Shown piece by piece: positions 32,450 through 44,700 of a DNA stretch of 56,872 nt. The stretch is taken from the NCBI GenBank assembly GCA_009602725.1, contig WELB01000173.1, forward strand, positions 93,890-150,761. Reading direction: 5' to 3'. The DNA is from Spirogloea muscicola. Lineage: Eukaryota > Streptophyta > Zygnematophyceae > Spirogloeales > Spirogloeaceae. The position numbers were made by a program, and so were the translations under genes. The notes under the pieces are model-generated. The model was not told the origin of the DNA and did no database searches. It saw only the letters and a program-made list of their open reading frames with translations. Numbering within the stretch: position 1 is the first letter of the stretch; every line of letters starts with the position of its first letter.

Positions 32450-35400
32450 ATGAGGAACTTCTTCAGCTCCGTGCTGGGATCACGTACTGGCATCAAAGAC
32501 TTTCCCTATGACATCGGAGACCCATACTCGTCCGCCTGGGGCCTCTGGACGCACTCTCAGGGGACCAAGAAGGTGGGCTTCGTGCCTTCCAGCCGTCACC
32601 AGCAGAGGATGCCTTGCCGGAGCGCCCCGCTGGTGATGCTGTCATGTACGCCATGGTTTATAGAAGAGCTCTCTGGATGTCCTCTGCGCCTGCTTCAGGA
32701 GGATGGGAGCCCTGTGTCCATCTTCTCATTCACTGCCGCTAACCTGAATGATGGCCACTTGGCGGCTGCTCGCAACGGCGTCAAGCGCTTGAGAACGGTA
32801 CTGCGTCGAACACCTGTGCTGACGGTGGCAATGCATGCATAAGCACTTGTGCATTGTTCAGAGTAGGTTGAAGATCAGTGGACAGAGACAACGGTGGCTC
32901 TGTTGGCGGGACTCGATCAAGGCTTGCTAAGTGGGGCTTGCTGCTCTGTGCTGGCCCTTCAGGTCCGGCATCCCAACGTACTCTCATACCTCCACAGCAC
33001 AGAGGCAGAGAGGGAGGAGGGAGGAGTCACAAAACCGACCATCTACATGGTTACGGAGCCAGTGGCCCCCCTGGCAGACAAGATCATGGAGCTTAATCTG
33101 CAAGGAATGCAGAGGTTTGGCATCTTGATCAAAGTGCCGGCCTTGGTCGCGAGCACAGCGGCAAAGCACGGCATGGATGGCTGGACCTAAGGGGATTTCA
33201 CTACTTTTGAGTCCCTGCAGCTCTTGATGTTTTGTGCGTGCTTCAAATTCATGTCCAACTTACTGTACTATGGCGTGAGCTCACAATTTGGTGTGCTCTT
33301 CCGCAGGGATGAATACTATGCATGGGGCCTTAATCAGATAGCAAAGGCTGTCAGCTTTCTCAACAACGACTGCAAGCTTGTGCGCACTTACTTGAACACT
33401 ATAAAGCTGCGCCTCCGTCTTTTCAAGAAGTTGTGATGCTAGTAATCAGAGACTGGTCAGAAGTAAGGGCTGGGTCTGAGGTCCTCAAACAGGCTGGTGC
33501 TGAATGTGCTACAGTCTGTCAGCAGCCTGACTGCTGTGAATGATGTGAGAGCAGATTCACAGCAATGTATCTGTAGCTGCGGTCGTGGTTACACCTTCGC
33601 TTGACTGGAAGCTCCACGCACTTGACCTCCTCTCGGAGTATGACGGTGGCAACCCAAATGCCAGTGGACCAATGCTTGTAAGTCACACGCAAAGAGTCTA
33701 TCTTCCTCAAAAGGCATAGAAGTGCTGCGTGCATGCCATTAGGTGCTGTAGTAAAAGCTCAAGTAGCAGTCAAGGGTTTTGTTGATTAAAGAACAGCATT
33801 GTGGTTGGTACATGAGAAAAGGATCATTCTATGCATATTACTCACAGAACTTTTCCTTTCACAGCCATATGATTACATGGTGGGCACTCAGTACAAGCCC
33901 TTGGAGTTGCTGAAGCCTGATTGGACTTCCATCCGTCATAATCCACCTTACTCGATAGACTCATGGGGCCTGGGTTGGTATCCTCACTTTAACCCAAAAG
34001 ATCACACTGTCTGGCCTGTCTTTCTTTGACATTGCAACTTTGAATTTGGGCAGAGGGAATATTTCATATACCTCAGAAGTGATGGGCACAGGTGACTACC
34101 AAGATTTGCAGTACGTGAAGGCTAGACAAATCTGATTTGAGTACCTGGTTCTGGCCTTTAGTAGCAAACTTGTAGCACTCGTAGACTTCAATGTGCTAGC
34201 TGGAGCTCTTGGCTGCTGTTTGGGCTTCAGCATGCTCGGTGATGGTTGTGCAGCAGCTATCCATTGTTAAATGTGCAGGTTGCCTCATCCACGAGCTATT
34301 TTCAAATCAGAAGCTGACTGGCACAGAGCAGTTGCGTGTAACTTCTGCAATACCGAAGGTGCTGATTGGACACTGACTTTGAGCTCTACTCAGCCTGCAA
34401 TTCTCAGCAAGATCATGCACACGCCAAATGTATGTTCATCTACTTTCAATTGAATCCACATTGACATTATTTTCCAATTGCATTCAGGTCTTGCTGCCAG
34501 CATATCAGCGACTGCTGGCTTCTGTACCTAGCCGGAGATTGAATTCTTCTACGCTGATAGAAAGCAGTGGTAAGGACAGTATGTAAAGCCCGCTTGGATG
34601 AGATATAGAGTTACATTTGCTTGATACATGCCTTGGCTGGCACTTGTTATGTCATGTTTATAATACTGGCAGCCACGTTTTGGATGTCAGATCATCAAAA
34701 GCGATGATCTCATCTTGTGTTCAGATTTCTTTCAAAACAAGTTAGTGGACACTATTCAATTTATGGAGGTCCTCAATTTGAAGGATAGCGTTGAGAAAGA
34801 CTTGTTCTTCCGCAAGCTGCCCAATCTTGCAGAGCAGCTGCCTCGCCCTATTGTCTTGCGTAAGGTCAGCCTCGTTCATCTGTATTGTCTAAATCAATCT
34901 ATCAGCTAATTCCTGCTTTGAAAGCTCTTTGCCAATCTGATCTTGACGACCAGCTGTCCTGGTCGTGTATAACCCTAAACCCTATTAAAACCCTAAACCC
35001 TATTAAAAGGATCAAGGATGTCGCTCAATCATTGAACCAACGTGTCATTACCAGATAGCACCTCAGAGAAGCAGGACTACCAGTCTAGGTACACCACTTG
35101 CTGCAATCTATGTAGCAAGCTGACTTCTCTGTCCTGCATCTTCTAAAACAGCTTCTGCCGCAGCTAGCATCTGCTCTGGAATTTGGCTCAGCTCCAGCAA
35201 GTGCTCTCAATTCTTTGCTGAAGATGGGATCATGGATGGAGCCCGATGAATTCAACACAAAGGTGCATTGACGAACTTGACTGGTAGGAGCTGTGAAGCT
35301 GGGTCAGATTGAACAAGCGGTCAGATTGAACAAGCAGCAATTGTTGTCCAAGTCATTTCACAGTGCAAATCCCCCATCTCAGCAAGTCCTTGCGTGGCTT

Positions 35401-38393
35401 GTTTGCAGATTCTTCCAACCATTACCAGACTATTTGCATCCACCGATCGAAATATAAGGATAGGTCTTCTACAAAATATAGCAGCTTTTGGTCCAGCTCT
35501 ATCACCAGCAGTCGTTGATGAGCAGGTAATGGGCACTTCTGTACTGTTCGCCTATGTCGCCTATGGATCTAAGTCACGAATAAGTTGAAATCTATTTGAA
35601 ATTTTTGACAGTAGCTACTGCATCAGACATGCTTTATGTATTTTGGGTAGGCAATGCTTTGCTGGGATCGTCAAGAGCCCTATGACCAACACCATTGGCA
35701 TGGTTCATTCATAGCTCAGATTGCCAACACAAGTGATTGACAACCTGTACGCAATGCTTTGTAGGTGTACCCAAATATTGTTACGGGCTTCTCCGATACT
35801 TCTGCTTTCTACCGTGAGCTTACATTGAAGTCCATGCTGGTCCTGGCGCCCAAGGTGAGGTCGCTATGCTTTTGCAAGTCTCCATATTCTCTTTGGTGGG
35901 CCTTGGCATTCTAACAATGGGTCAACGTTGTGTTTTGTTCAAGTTGCTAACATAATGTCAGGGCTTGATAGTTATTTAGAGTTACTTGATGTATCTCTCA
36001 TTGCTGGAAAGTTTCAAGTCCTGTGCTTCTGATGACTCTTGGGTAGACCTCCTGACTGCAGCTGTCCCAGCGACACCTTTCATCGTCTTTATTACAGCAC
36101 TTGAACAAGCTTCAGGTAAACCAGAGGTATATGATACAGCAGACGAGTTTCTAATGTCAAGCAAGCTGGATGAGAGGAGATGCGACGTGATCTTGTAGAT
36201 AGATTGCAGTTGCAATTGCAGTATTTACTCTTCTTCTTGTTGAGAGTGCGCTTCCTTCCTGCTCTCTTCTTACAAATTCGTAAGTACGGCCCTGCACAGG
36301 TCGACGAAGAACCTGCAATTCGAACCAATACGACAATCTTACTAGGAAACATTGCCCGCCATCTTAACGAATCCGTAAGTGGCACATTATAATCTGACTT
36401 GAGAGGCCCCACTCCTGCTTACACACCCGTGCATATATGCTGGGAGAAGATAGTTGAATGGAGTCTCTCTGCAAGTCAGTCATTTCACCTCGCGTTGTCC
36501 CCTTATCAGTGAACTCATCTGTCCAACTTCCCCTTCTGGACAAGCGATTGGTCTAACCCAGACAAGCCATGTCAATGCAGACTCGCAAACGGGTCTTGGT
36601 TAATGCCTTCACTGTCAGAGCACTTCGCGATGGCTTTCCTCCTGCAAGGAGTGCAGGTGATGACGCATGTACAGCATCTCTGGGAATGTAATCGCAAATT
36701 GCCTGCTATCTTGTCTTGTTATTCCAGCATTGACGTTGAGCTGCGGTTTACTGCAACAGGAATAATGGCTATCATGGCTACCAAAGAGTACTATGAGGTT
36801 AGCGAGATTGCCACTCGGTTGCTACCAAGCCTTGTGGTCCTTACAATAGATCCTGATCCGTGAGTGCCTTACATGAAAGCTCATCATTCAGCAGCATTGA
36901 CGCCATCTGTCACTCCTGGATGACATTGTGCAAATGAGCTACTCATAGCCAATACTCATAGCCTTCCTTTGGTAAGGTGCAGAGATGTGCGCACCAAGGC
37001 GTTCCAGGGCTCGGAAGAGTTTCTGGATGTTATCAGACTGCATCATCAGAAGGTCTCTCAACCACCTTCGGAGAAAGATAGAAGAGTGCCTGCTCCTCTA
37101 GAGCAAAGCAACTTTTCTTTGGCAGCATGAGTCGCTATAAGAAGGGATCCGAGATACATGGTGCATGCCAACAAATGTGTAGCAAAATTTGACCTTCAGA
37201 TGCCTGGTTCTGCAGTTGGAAGCTGGCGAAGACACGTCTGCTGTCAGCATGACTTCAAGCATGCCGTCTGCATCAGCTGCAGGGCTTCTAGGGTATGCCA
37301 AGTTTGCTAATTGTGTCAGCTGCAAATTTATTCGTGCTTGCCTGGGTTTTGAACTTGTTGCCCCATTGCATGAGTCTCACCAAGACCCAGGTGCTCCTGT
37401 GTGAATCGCAGATGGGCAGTGGGCTCTCTGACAGCAGGAAAGGTAGCAGCCAAAGGGGCAGATCAAGGGGCACTGGCAGTTGCTGCGGCTGTTGCACAAG
37501 CCACGTCACCTGCCCCTGCTGACCTGCCTGGTATTATCCCGCACTGGCCTCATTACCTGTGAACCCTATGCCACAAATTCCCTCCTGTTATCAGCTGCAT
37601 CGGAAGGAGTAGGGAAGAGAATGTCCAAGAATGACTATCAAGTCTCATCTTGTGTATGTTGGACTTGGAACTCCAGAACTTTGCGATAGTCAGTGTATGC
37701 ACCTTCAGTCACTGCAGTGACAGCCAGGTCCTTGTGCCGTGGCACACAGACTCGGAGTTGCGGGCCACATCCAGGCCGGCGATCTTGCCAGCCGAGGCCG
37801 TTGGCAACGGCTGGGGCGAAACCGAGAGCTCCAACGGTTTGCAGGAGGCGGAGGAAGAAGGTGTGGATGAGGAGATTGACGGGTGGGATGACCTGGACGA
37901 GGAGCCGGCGCCGGCGCCCGTGCTGTCAAGGCTGCAGCAAGCGCAGCAACGGCCGCTGGCAAGCATGGCCAAGCCTCGACTGCCACCGTCAAGTCCGGCC
38001 ACACCAGCCGCCCAGAAGTCTGCAGGCGCTGACTTCTCCAGCACGTCAAGGACTGGAGCCGAGCACAGCGGCGTGGTTAGGGCCTCAGAACCTTCAAGTG
38101 GTGTGGCGCAGGAGGACGATCCATGGGGAAGCATTGCAGCGCCAGTGCCCAAGAGCACGGCCAAAGCTCTGTCAGCCGCATCAAGCGGAGGCAGAGGTGG
38201 AGCTGGCGCCGCTGCCGCCGCCGGGCCAGGCAGGGGCAGAGGGGGGAGGTCATCAGCAGGGCATGTGAGCCTTCCGCAGCAGGCCCAGCACGTGTCACTG
38301 GAGAGTATGCTGGGTGGCGCGCCAGGCGGCAGCGGCAGGGGCCGGGGCCGGGGAGCCCCTATGAAGCTTGGTGCGCAGCGCCTCAGCAAGTGA
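32450..38393 (+). CDS. SCYL1: SCY1-like pseudokinase (SCYL1 type) with HEAT region and RG-rich tail
   Basis: SCYL1 family proteins are catalytically inactive kinase-fold scaffolds that bind COPI and act in Golgi-ER traffic and tRNA export. From the ATG at 32450: MRNFFSSVLGSRTGIKDFPY, then (exon 32699-32797) EDGSPVSIFSFTA with no VAIK lysine, VRHPNVLSYLHSTEAE, IYMVTEPVAPLADKI, WGLNQIAKAVSFLNNDCKL and IHSNVSVAAVVVTPSLDWKL, where the HRD motif is HSN. DFG is absent too. Next come DYMVGTQYKPLELLKPDW and IDSWGLG. HEAT-type helices follow: FFQNKLVDTIQFMEVLNLKD, ILPTITRLFASTDRNIRIGL, VDEEPAIRTNTTILLGNIAR, FTVRALRDGFPPAR, YYEVSEIATRLLPSLVV and DVRTKAFQGSEEFLDVI. The tail has GWDDLDEE, WGSIAAP and RGRGG/RGRGRG clusters before KLGAQRLSK-stop. 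The exon between 35860 and 36290 was not securely placed. Intron-rich, at least 14 exons. Confidence 0.87.
34973..35008 (+). repeat. Interstitial AAACCCT telomere-like repeat
   Basis: Two blocks of AAACCCTAAACCCTATTA in a row in an intron of the SCY1-like gene. The AAACCCT unit is the complement of the TTTAGGG telomere repeat of plants and Chlorella-type algae. It is short and degenerate. Confidence 0.75.
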
Positions 38394-38797
38394 AGCTTGC
38401 GCCCTCAGCAAGGTGTTTGCATCAACGTGATGCAGCCTGGTCACCTCAAAGTTTGTATAGCAGCCTAACTGTGACATGATGTAGAAGTGCCCTCCTTATC
38501 CTGGGAAGCTGTGAGGGATGTTGCTCTTAAGTTGCATCCAGCTGCTCGTGGAGGAAAGGCACATCCGTAGCCCCCCACAATAGCCCTCTTACCGTCTCAG
38601 AATCACAAATGCCAAAAGGATGCTGGGCACCTGCTGATGCAGTTATATGCTGAAGTGCAATACAGGTGATTGAAATCCTCAACACGGCTTTCTTTTTGGA
38701 ACCAGACGGGATCTTGTATCCACTGCTGCTTTTGAAGTGGCCCTTTGCGTTCTTATTAGAAAATCAGGACACTTCGTGCTCACCTCTCACTCAAGCT
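38394..38797. other. Short convergent spacer
   Basis: Only about 400 bp separate the stop codons of the SCY1-like gene and the nonaspanin-like gene. This leaves no room on the minus strand for the eight further transmembrane segments of a full TM9SF protein. No other feature is visible. Confidence 0.6.
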
Positions 38798-40066
38798 CTA
38801 CATTGATTTCCTCTGAAAAACAGAGTCAGCCTTAATCATGCCCGCGCGGAAAGCAGCCAGCAGTACTAGGACCATAACGACGAAAAGGAGGAAAAACTTG
38901 GTACGGTTCCCCAGCTCGCGGCCGCCGAAAGCAGCGCTGCTCCTCAGCTTGACTGCAGGTTCCGCCTCGACCAGCCAGTACACCGAGTATGTGAAAACGA
39001 TGTCACCTGTGGCATGCATTGTCGACCTGTCATTGACCGACTCCAGCTTGCCCGAGAAACCCGGCATGCAAAGCCATGGCGTACTATGACTGTAAGGTGC
39101 GCCTAGCTGGAGCCACTGACTGCAGGCTGCGAGGGTACCAGAGGCCTTTTGCGGCGGCAGCTGGGGCAGCTCGCAAAGCTGAATATCAGAAGGCTGGATG
39201 CGCCTTGAAGCGGCCTCCGCATGAGCATCGATGATGCTGTATGACACGCTGCCAGCTTGTCTTTGTCGGGAGGGCACTTGCACCTTGATGTGAAATGTAA
39301 TCTGTATGAATCCAAGTTCACAGGTGCAGTCACAGGAAGAGTGGAACCAGTCAGACTGTGGGTAGTGAACGTCCATGTGAGCCGACACAGCTGCCAACTT
39401 GATGCTCTGGTGAGACTCACATGGTTTGTGACAAGGAATTCGTCTGCGTCGTAGTGACCAATGGGGTAGCTGTCTGTCGGTGCAATCTCATCTGGCGAGC
39501 TGGTAAGGACGACTGGCTGCCCCCGAACCCTGAGCTTGGCAAAGCTTCCAACTTTCACCAGCTTGATGAAAAGCTGCGACGAATCTCCTTGGTGAGCAAA
39601 GCCGGGGGAAATGCACAGCAGCTGCAGCAGGACACAAAGGGCCCGATGATTCGCTCGTTGGTGTTGCAGGCCAGCACTACACAGTCGGCATGGACGAAGA
39701 CACCAGAATGTGATGACACAAAGCTAAGGTTATCAGCAGCTGATGATTGTTAAAAGTGGCAACCTTGCAGGTCTCATTCTTGAGCAGGATGAGGGCGTAG
39801 GGCGTCGCGAAGAACGCTTCAGAGCCCAGGAGCCAGCGCAGGGCTGGATGACGCGGCGCTGGGTCGTCCAGCGTCTGCGGCTGGCAGAAGTTGATGTCGT
39901 AGAAGTCGTGTTCGGCCAGCAAGCGTGGGCTGCGCAGGCGGCTCACTGTGACCGGGTCATACTCCTCGACTGCATGAATGGTGGTCAGCCCGGCAGCCAC
40001 CACCAGCAACCCTGCCGCAGCTCGCAGCACAGAGAGCACCGGACGCCGGCCCGTCGTGACCATCAT
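38798..40066 (-). CDS. Nonaspanin (TM9SF)-like lumenal domain with a single TM helix
   Basis: Start ATG-ATG at 40066 with a hydrophobic leader (LRAAAGLLVVAAGLTTIHA), then EYDPVTVSRLRSPRLLAE, HDFYDINFCQP and LLGSEAFFATPYALILLKNE, TCK. This resembles TM9SF proteins, which have YYSLPFCRP and LGE..GDRI..SPY...... C there. Later exons give QLFIKLVKVGSFAKLRV, DSYPIGHYDADEFLVTNH (compare PVG....YINNH in the family), CELGFIQITFHIKVQVP and the TGDIVFTYSVYWLVEAEP motif that precedes the first membrane helix of nonaspanins (TYSV.W). Then comes one helix (KFFLLFVVMVLVLLAAF) and a 17-residue tail ending at 38798. A normal family member has nine helices and about 580-650 residues. I read this as a short paralogue or truncated gene. 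Exon borders between 39.4 and 39.8 kb are not all certain, and homology is judged by eye. Confidence 0.6.
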
Positions 40067-41705
40067 GAACGGCGACCTGCAAAATCTCCTGTGTCGTCAC
40101 TCCGATCGATCGGTCGTCAATCCGAGCAGATGAACACGTAGACTACGACAGCGCAGCATTGGAGATGCCAGCCTGCAACTCAGCGTCGTGCATGTGCCAA
40201 TTGCACGGCTGAGGCAGCCGCGGCAAGCGAAGTCGTCAGTGGAGGCGACCCGTACTCGAGGATACGGGCCGTCAGGCGGCGTGCCACCCCTGGCGGACCT
40301 GGTCGACGGTTCGTCGTTCGAGTGCGCGCGCCAGCGACAGGACGAGCGGTCCGGGGCGGCGCCGGGCGTCGCTGATCGCCGCACTGCGGCGGCGGCGGCG
40401 GCGGCGGCGGCCACTCTCCTGGAATTGGCTCCTGCAGGCGGGGGCGCCCCTCGTTCCCCCTCCCCCCGGGCTCATCCGGCCCTTCGAAACCACCACCGCT
40501 TGTCTTCGTGCCTACCCAGAGCTGCCCGGCTCGCGGCTCCGCGACTCGAAACGTCCCACTGTGTGCCCTCGGCTGCTTCTCCACAGCCGCCCTTGCAAAC
40601 CAGCACCTGATGTTCCTCCTCCCTCCCTCCCTCCCTCCCTCCGGCCACCGCCTTCCCGGCCCTTTCTCGGGCTCAGAGTGCCAAAGGCGGACAAGCGAGC
40701 CGCCGCGAGCGCCTCGGCGGGGCCCTCGCCGCCACCGCGGCCACCGATGTGTGCGGCATGGCGGTGGGCCGACTTGGTGCAGTGGAGCGACAATGCCCTG
40801 CCCCCGCCAGTCACGCCAACTGTGCTACCAAGCCACGCTGCCGCGGATGCGGTCTTGCAACCTCTCGCCGACGACGCACCTTGGAGCCGCTTCCAGGGTC
40901 AGGCCGTCGTCGTGCGGCGCATTCGACATCGAATGAGCACCAGCGCGTGCGCGGCCCACACATTGCAGGCTGCGTGGTTTACCACCTCGAGCGCAGGACA
41001 GCGTGCAGAGTTTCGCTATGTGGTGCCGATCCGGAGCCTCCTCTCGAGCTCATAGGCACCTCCCTGGGGGATTTATGAATGCTTGCCGAGGCTGGACACG
41101 ACCGCCCACGTGCTCGGCCGCCGTGATCGGCAGCTGCTCGCGTACCGGCCCTGCTCCTAGCTCTGCCGCTCGCGTCCCGGGGTGACGCCCTGCGCCAGGG
41201 CACTGGCTCCCCCAATCCAGCGGAGGACCTGCCAAGCCCTTGCCGCAGCTCCGCGCGTTCGCTCACCCGCTCCAGCTCCGCTTGCCTGCAGGCGGCCCCG
41301 CAGGCCCGGCGGGGCCCGTCGTCAGCAAGCCTGCTGTGCCTGCTCAGGCGGGAGGCTGGCAGCTGGAGAGCCGGCCGCGGCTGCCCAAGCGGAGGGCTCG
41401 CAGCACTCTTCGGCCGCGGCGGTGGCGGCGGGGCCGTCGGAGGTGGGGGCCGGGCCGCCGTCGGCCTGATCGGGCGACTGGCATGGCGGGACACCGCCAG
41501 CGCGCGGCCTGTCCTCCCTCCTCCTCCCAACAATCCACCACATCGCGGATGTCGGCTAATCAATCTGCCCCGGCGCGGGAGCCGCCTTGCCAGCCCTAAC
41601 GCGCCCCCGCGTATTTGGCTCGGAGGATATGAATCTGCGGAGCTGCGGTACTCTGTGCCGAACAGGCCGACTCCCCCGGGGTCAACGCCGGCGCGACACG
41701 TGGCC
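40067..41705. other. GC-rich divergent promoter region
   Basis: About 1.6 kb between the starts of the nonaspanin-like and O-fucosyltransferase genes. It has very high GC, a (CGG)n run at about 40384-40412 and (CCTCCCT)n at about 40617-40642. Several long frames exist on both strands, but they are composition-driven (Ala/Arg/Pro) and match nothing I know. One plus frame (40561-41055, with WADLVQWSDNALPPP) is the least repetitive, but I cannot support it as a gene. Confidence 0.5.
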
Positions 41706-44700
41706 ATGCCGCCCCCGGTCCCGCCCATCGAAGCGTCCCAGCCAGCCATGGCGTCCACTCGCCTCGCCCCGCGCCCGTCGCCGCCGCCGACGCCGTCGCT
41801 GCAGCNGCGCGGCGCTCGGAGGCGGCTCCTCGCTGGCCTGCCTCCGCGCGCTTTTAGTGAGCGCCGCGGGCGAGGCGGCCCGCGGACAGCCTCTGCTGGC
41901 TCTCTCGCCCGCTGCTGCTGGCCCCGGGGGCGACGGCGCCGGGCCAGCCAGCTGCAGCCTGCGGACGCCGGCAGGCCCTTGCCGTCGCCCCCGGCGATGC
42001 CTGGCGCTGCATCCCAGCGGCAAGCCAGCCGACGGCCACCGCCCGGCCGGTGTGCGGCACTCGCTTGCGGTCTGCCTCTGCGCGCGGGCGTGGCCGTCGC
42101 CGTGGCCCTCACCTGCGCGCTGCTGGCCACGGGGTACAGTCTCGCCACCGTCACCCCGGGCTTCTCCGAGGTTGGCCACCCGCCCTCTCTCGCCATGCCC
42201 CTATTCTTGCTGCCTTTGCCACTACACCGGATGCCCCCAGTTGCACGATGAGCCGAAGGGCAGCAGGAGCCTTGAAGGCGGGGCTGCAACGATCACTCTG
42301 GTTACAGGCGCAGCAAGGTGCTGGCTTGGCTGCTTTCGCCCGCGCCCCGGAGCGCTGAGAGTGGAGCTGACTGACAATTATGGCCCTTGCCTGGTGGTCT
42401 GCAGCGCACGGACAAGCTGCAGGGCCTGCTTGAGACGTTCAGGGCGGCCGTCGCGCAGGACCGTGACAGCGCGGACGAGGACGGCAGCTCCATTGAGCTG
42501 AATGGCAGCCGGTCGCTGAGGGACGCGGCCGCGGCGCGTGTTGTGGAGGTGATGCCGGCTGCGCTGGTGCTTGGCAGCCAGCTCTGGGCCGACGGCGCCT
42601 CCACATTGCCAGCCGCGCCCCTGGACCCCTGCTGGAACCGGCACCTGAGACATATGTCATTGTCCATCTCCCTGCAGGCTTGTCCAAGTGGCTCGATCTT
42701 GCCTTGTTGCACTGACTACATCAGTCTTGTGACAATGCTTGGGAGCTGCGGCACATGGACGACCGACCAAATGCTGCACTCATCGATGCCGTTGGTACGG
42801 CCAAAGACTGCCCTTTCTTGCCTGGCTAACTGTACCTTGTCCTGCTCACCACAGCAAAGGCGTCAAGATCCTGGGGCTACGTCGCGCTGGCCCTTGAAGG
42901 TGGTGTCGATGAGCATCGAATGCAGGTAATGTCCTTAGCTGGCCTCTGTGCTACTCCTGGTACCAGAGTCGAAGTGTCTTTGAGTTGATCATAGTGGTCT
43001 GGGCCACACTTAGCTGTATTGGATGTGCACCAGCATGGGTTATCTTTACCTCATGAAGCTAGGGACAGCTGTTGGCCATGTGAGAATCCGTCTTGGTCAC
43101 CAGTCTCATAGAGTTGACGTGACCACTCTCAGTTTCCTTCTTTGCATACTGTCAGATTGAGATCATGATACTATTGGCAATTGTGCGCAGATTGGAGATG
43201 CAGCTGCCATTGCCTACCGCCTGAAGGCCACGCTCGTCTTGCCAACGGTCAAGGAGCCAGAAGGTCAACTACACAGGTCTGCGAGACTTTATGCTTAAGG
43301 CTGCTGCTTAAGCTGCCTGCAGCTTCAGCATTGTCCAGCAACCCCAGGAGTGCTCGCAGCCTTGCTGCTGCTGGCTGTTAGTCTCTTGGAACTTAGCTGG
43401 TAATATTACTTACTTGCATCAGCAGCTTCCGGGTAAGTTGCCCTCGCTTCTGTATTGGGCCGCTGCCCTGAGCCTCTGTGCCTTGAGAATGACCTTGTGA
43501 AGCAGGCTTGGCTGCAGGCACTTTGCAGATATTTATGATGCCCGGCATTTCATTGACAGCCTGGAGGGCATCCTTCGTGTGGTCGGCCGCCTACCGGCTC
43601 ATGCGAGGGGCTCGAAGCCGGCTCTGCTCACGGTCCCAAGAAATACGCCAGCCAAGTATGTTGATAGCAAGATCCGTCCGGTGTTTGAGCGGAGCCGCAT
43701 ACTGCACCTTGAGGCCTTCACTCTGAGCGATACGCACAGCCTGAGCGCTGGCGATGAGCTGCAGGCTGTCCGATGCCTCATCAACTATGAGGCGCTCAGA
43801 TTCTCAGCATCAGTGGAGAAGATTGCCGAGCGCATGGTGGAGCGAATGCGAGAAGCGGCCGCAGAGGGCAGGGGGCGCTTCCTGGCAGTGGATCTGCGGA
43901 CCCCCCCACCTCAGCTGCCAGGCTGCGAGGTGGCAAATACTCAGCCCAACTTTGACATCCAGGAGGAGCGCGTGCAGGCGCGGCTCCGGCTGCAGCGGCG
44001 GCACGACCGTGACTGCCCCATAGCGCCTGCCGACCTGACCAAGTTCCTCCAGGCTCTGGGTTATCCGCCAGAGACAGCTATCTACCTCACTGTCCCGAGG
44101 TGGCACCCATCGCTCGACGTCCTCCGCCACGCATATCCGAACTGCCTCACCAAGGTACCATGCATGCAGCCACGTGAGAGGGCAGAGCAAAGGGCGCCAT
44201 GTTCGAGTAGGCTCTAGGGTAGAGTCTAGCCAGTGAGACAATCGTTCTACACTCTGCTGTTAATTACCACAACGAAAGCCTTTTGTTGCCACTTCCTGTT
44301 GCAGGAGTACACTGTGCCGGTGAATGAAGAAGGGCAGCTTCTGCACGAGCAAAGCGTCACGGATATGGCCTTGGATTTCCTTGTCAGCTCGTCAAGCGAC
44401 ATCTTCATACCTGCCACTCCTGGTCTTTTCCGGGAGGTCATATTCGGACAGAGGATGTTCCATGGTTCCAAGGTATCCTGCACCTAGCTCTTTGCGCAGC
44501 TTCTGCGTTGTCACTCCTTCACTGTCCAGTTTGAATCAGCACATATGATAGCAAAGCTCCTCGATAGCTCCTCGCATCCATTGCTACGCCGTGGCTGGCT
44601 CACCTGATACCTGTTGCTACTTGATTGATTGCAGAAGATACTGCAGCCTGAGTCCATGTCGCTGTTCAATGAGAGTGAAATAGCTCCGGAGCAAGCTGCA

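Noticed and set aside
35302-35335. Tandem GTCAGATTGAACAAGC pair
   Set aside because: A single short duplication in an intron of the SCY1-like gene; too small to interpret.
40979-42289. 436-codon open frame on the minus strand
   Set aside because: It overlaps the first exon of the O-fucosyltransferase gene in antisense, spans an unresolved base and is low-complexity Arg/Ala/Gly. It is a product of high GC.
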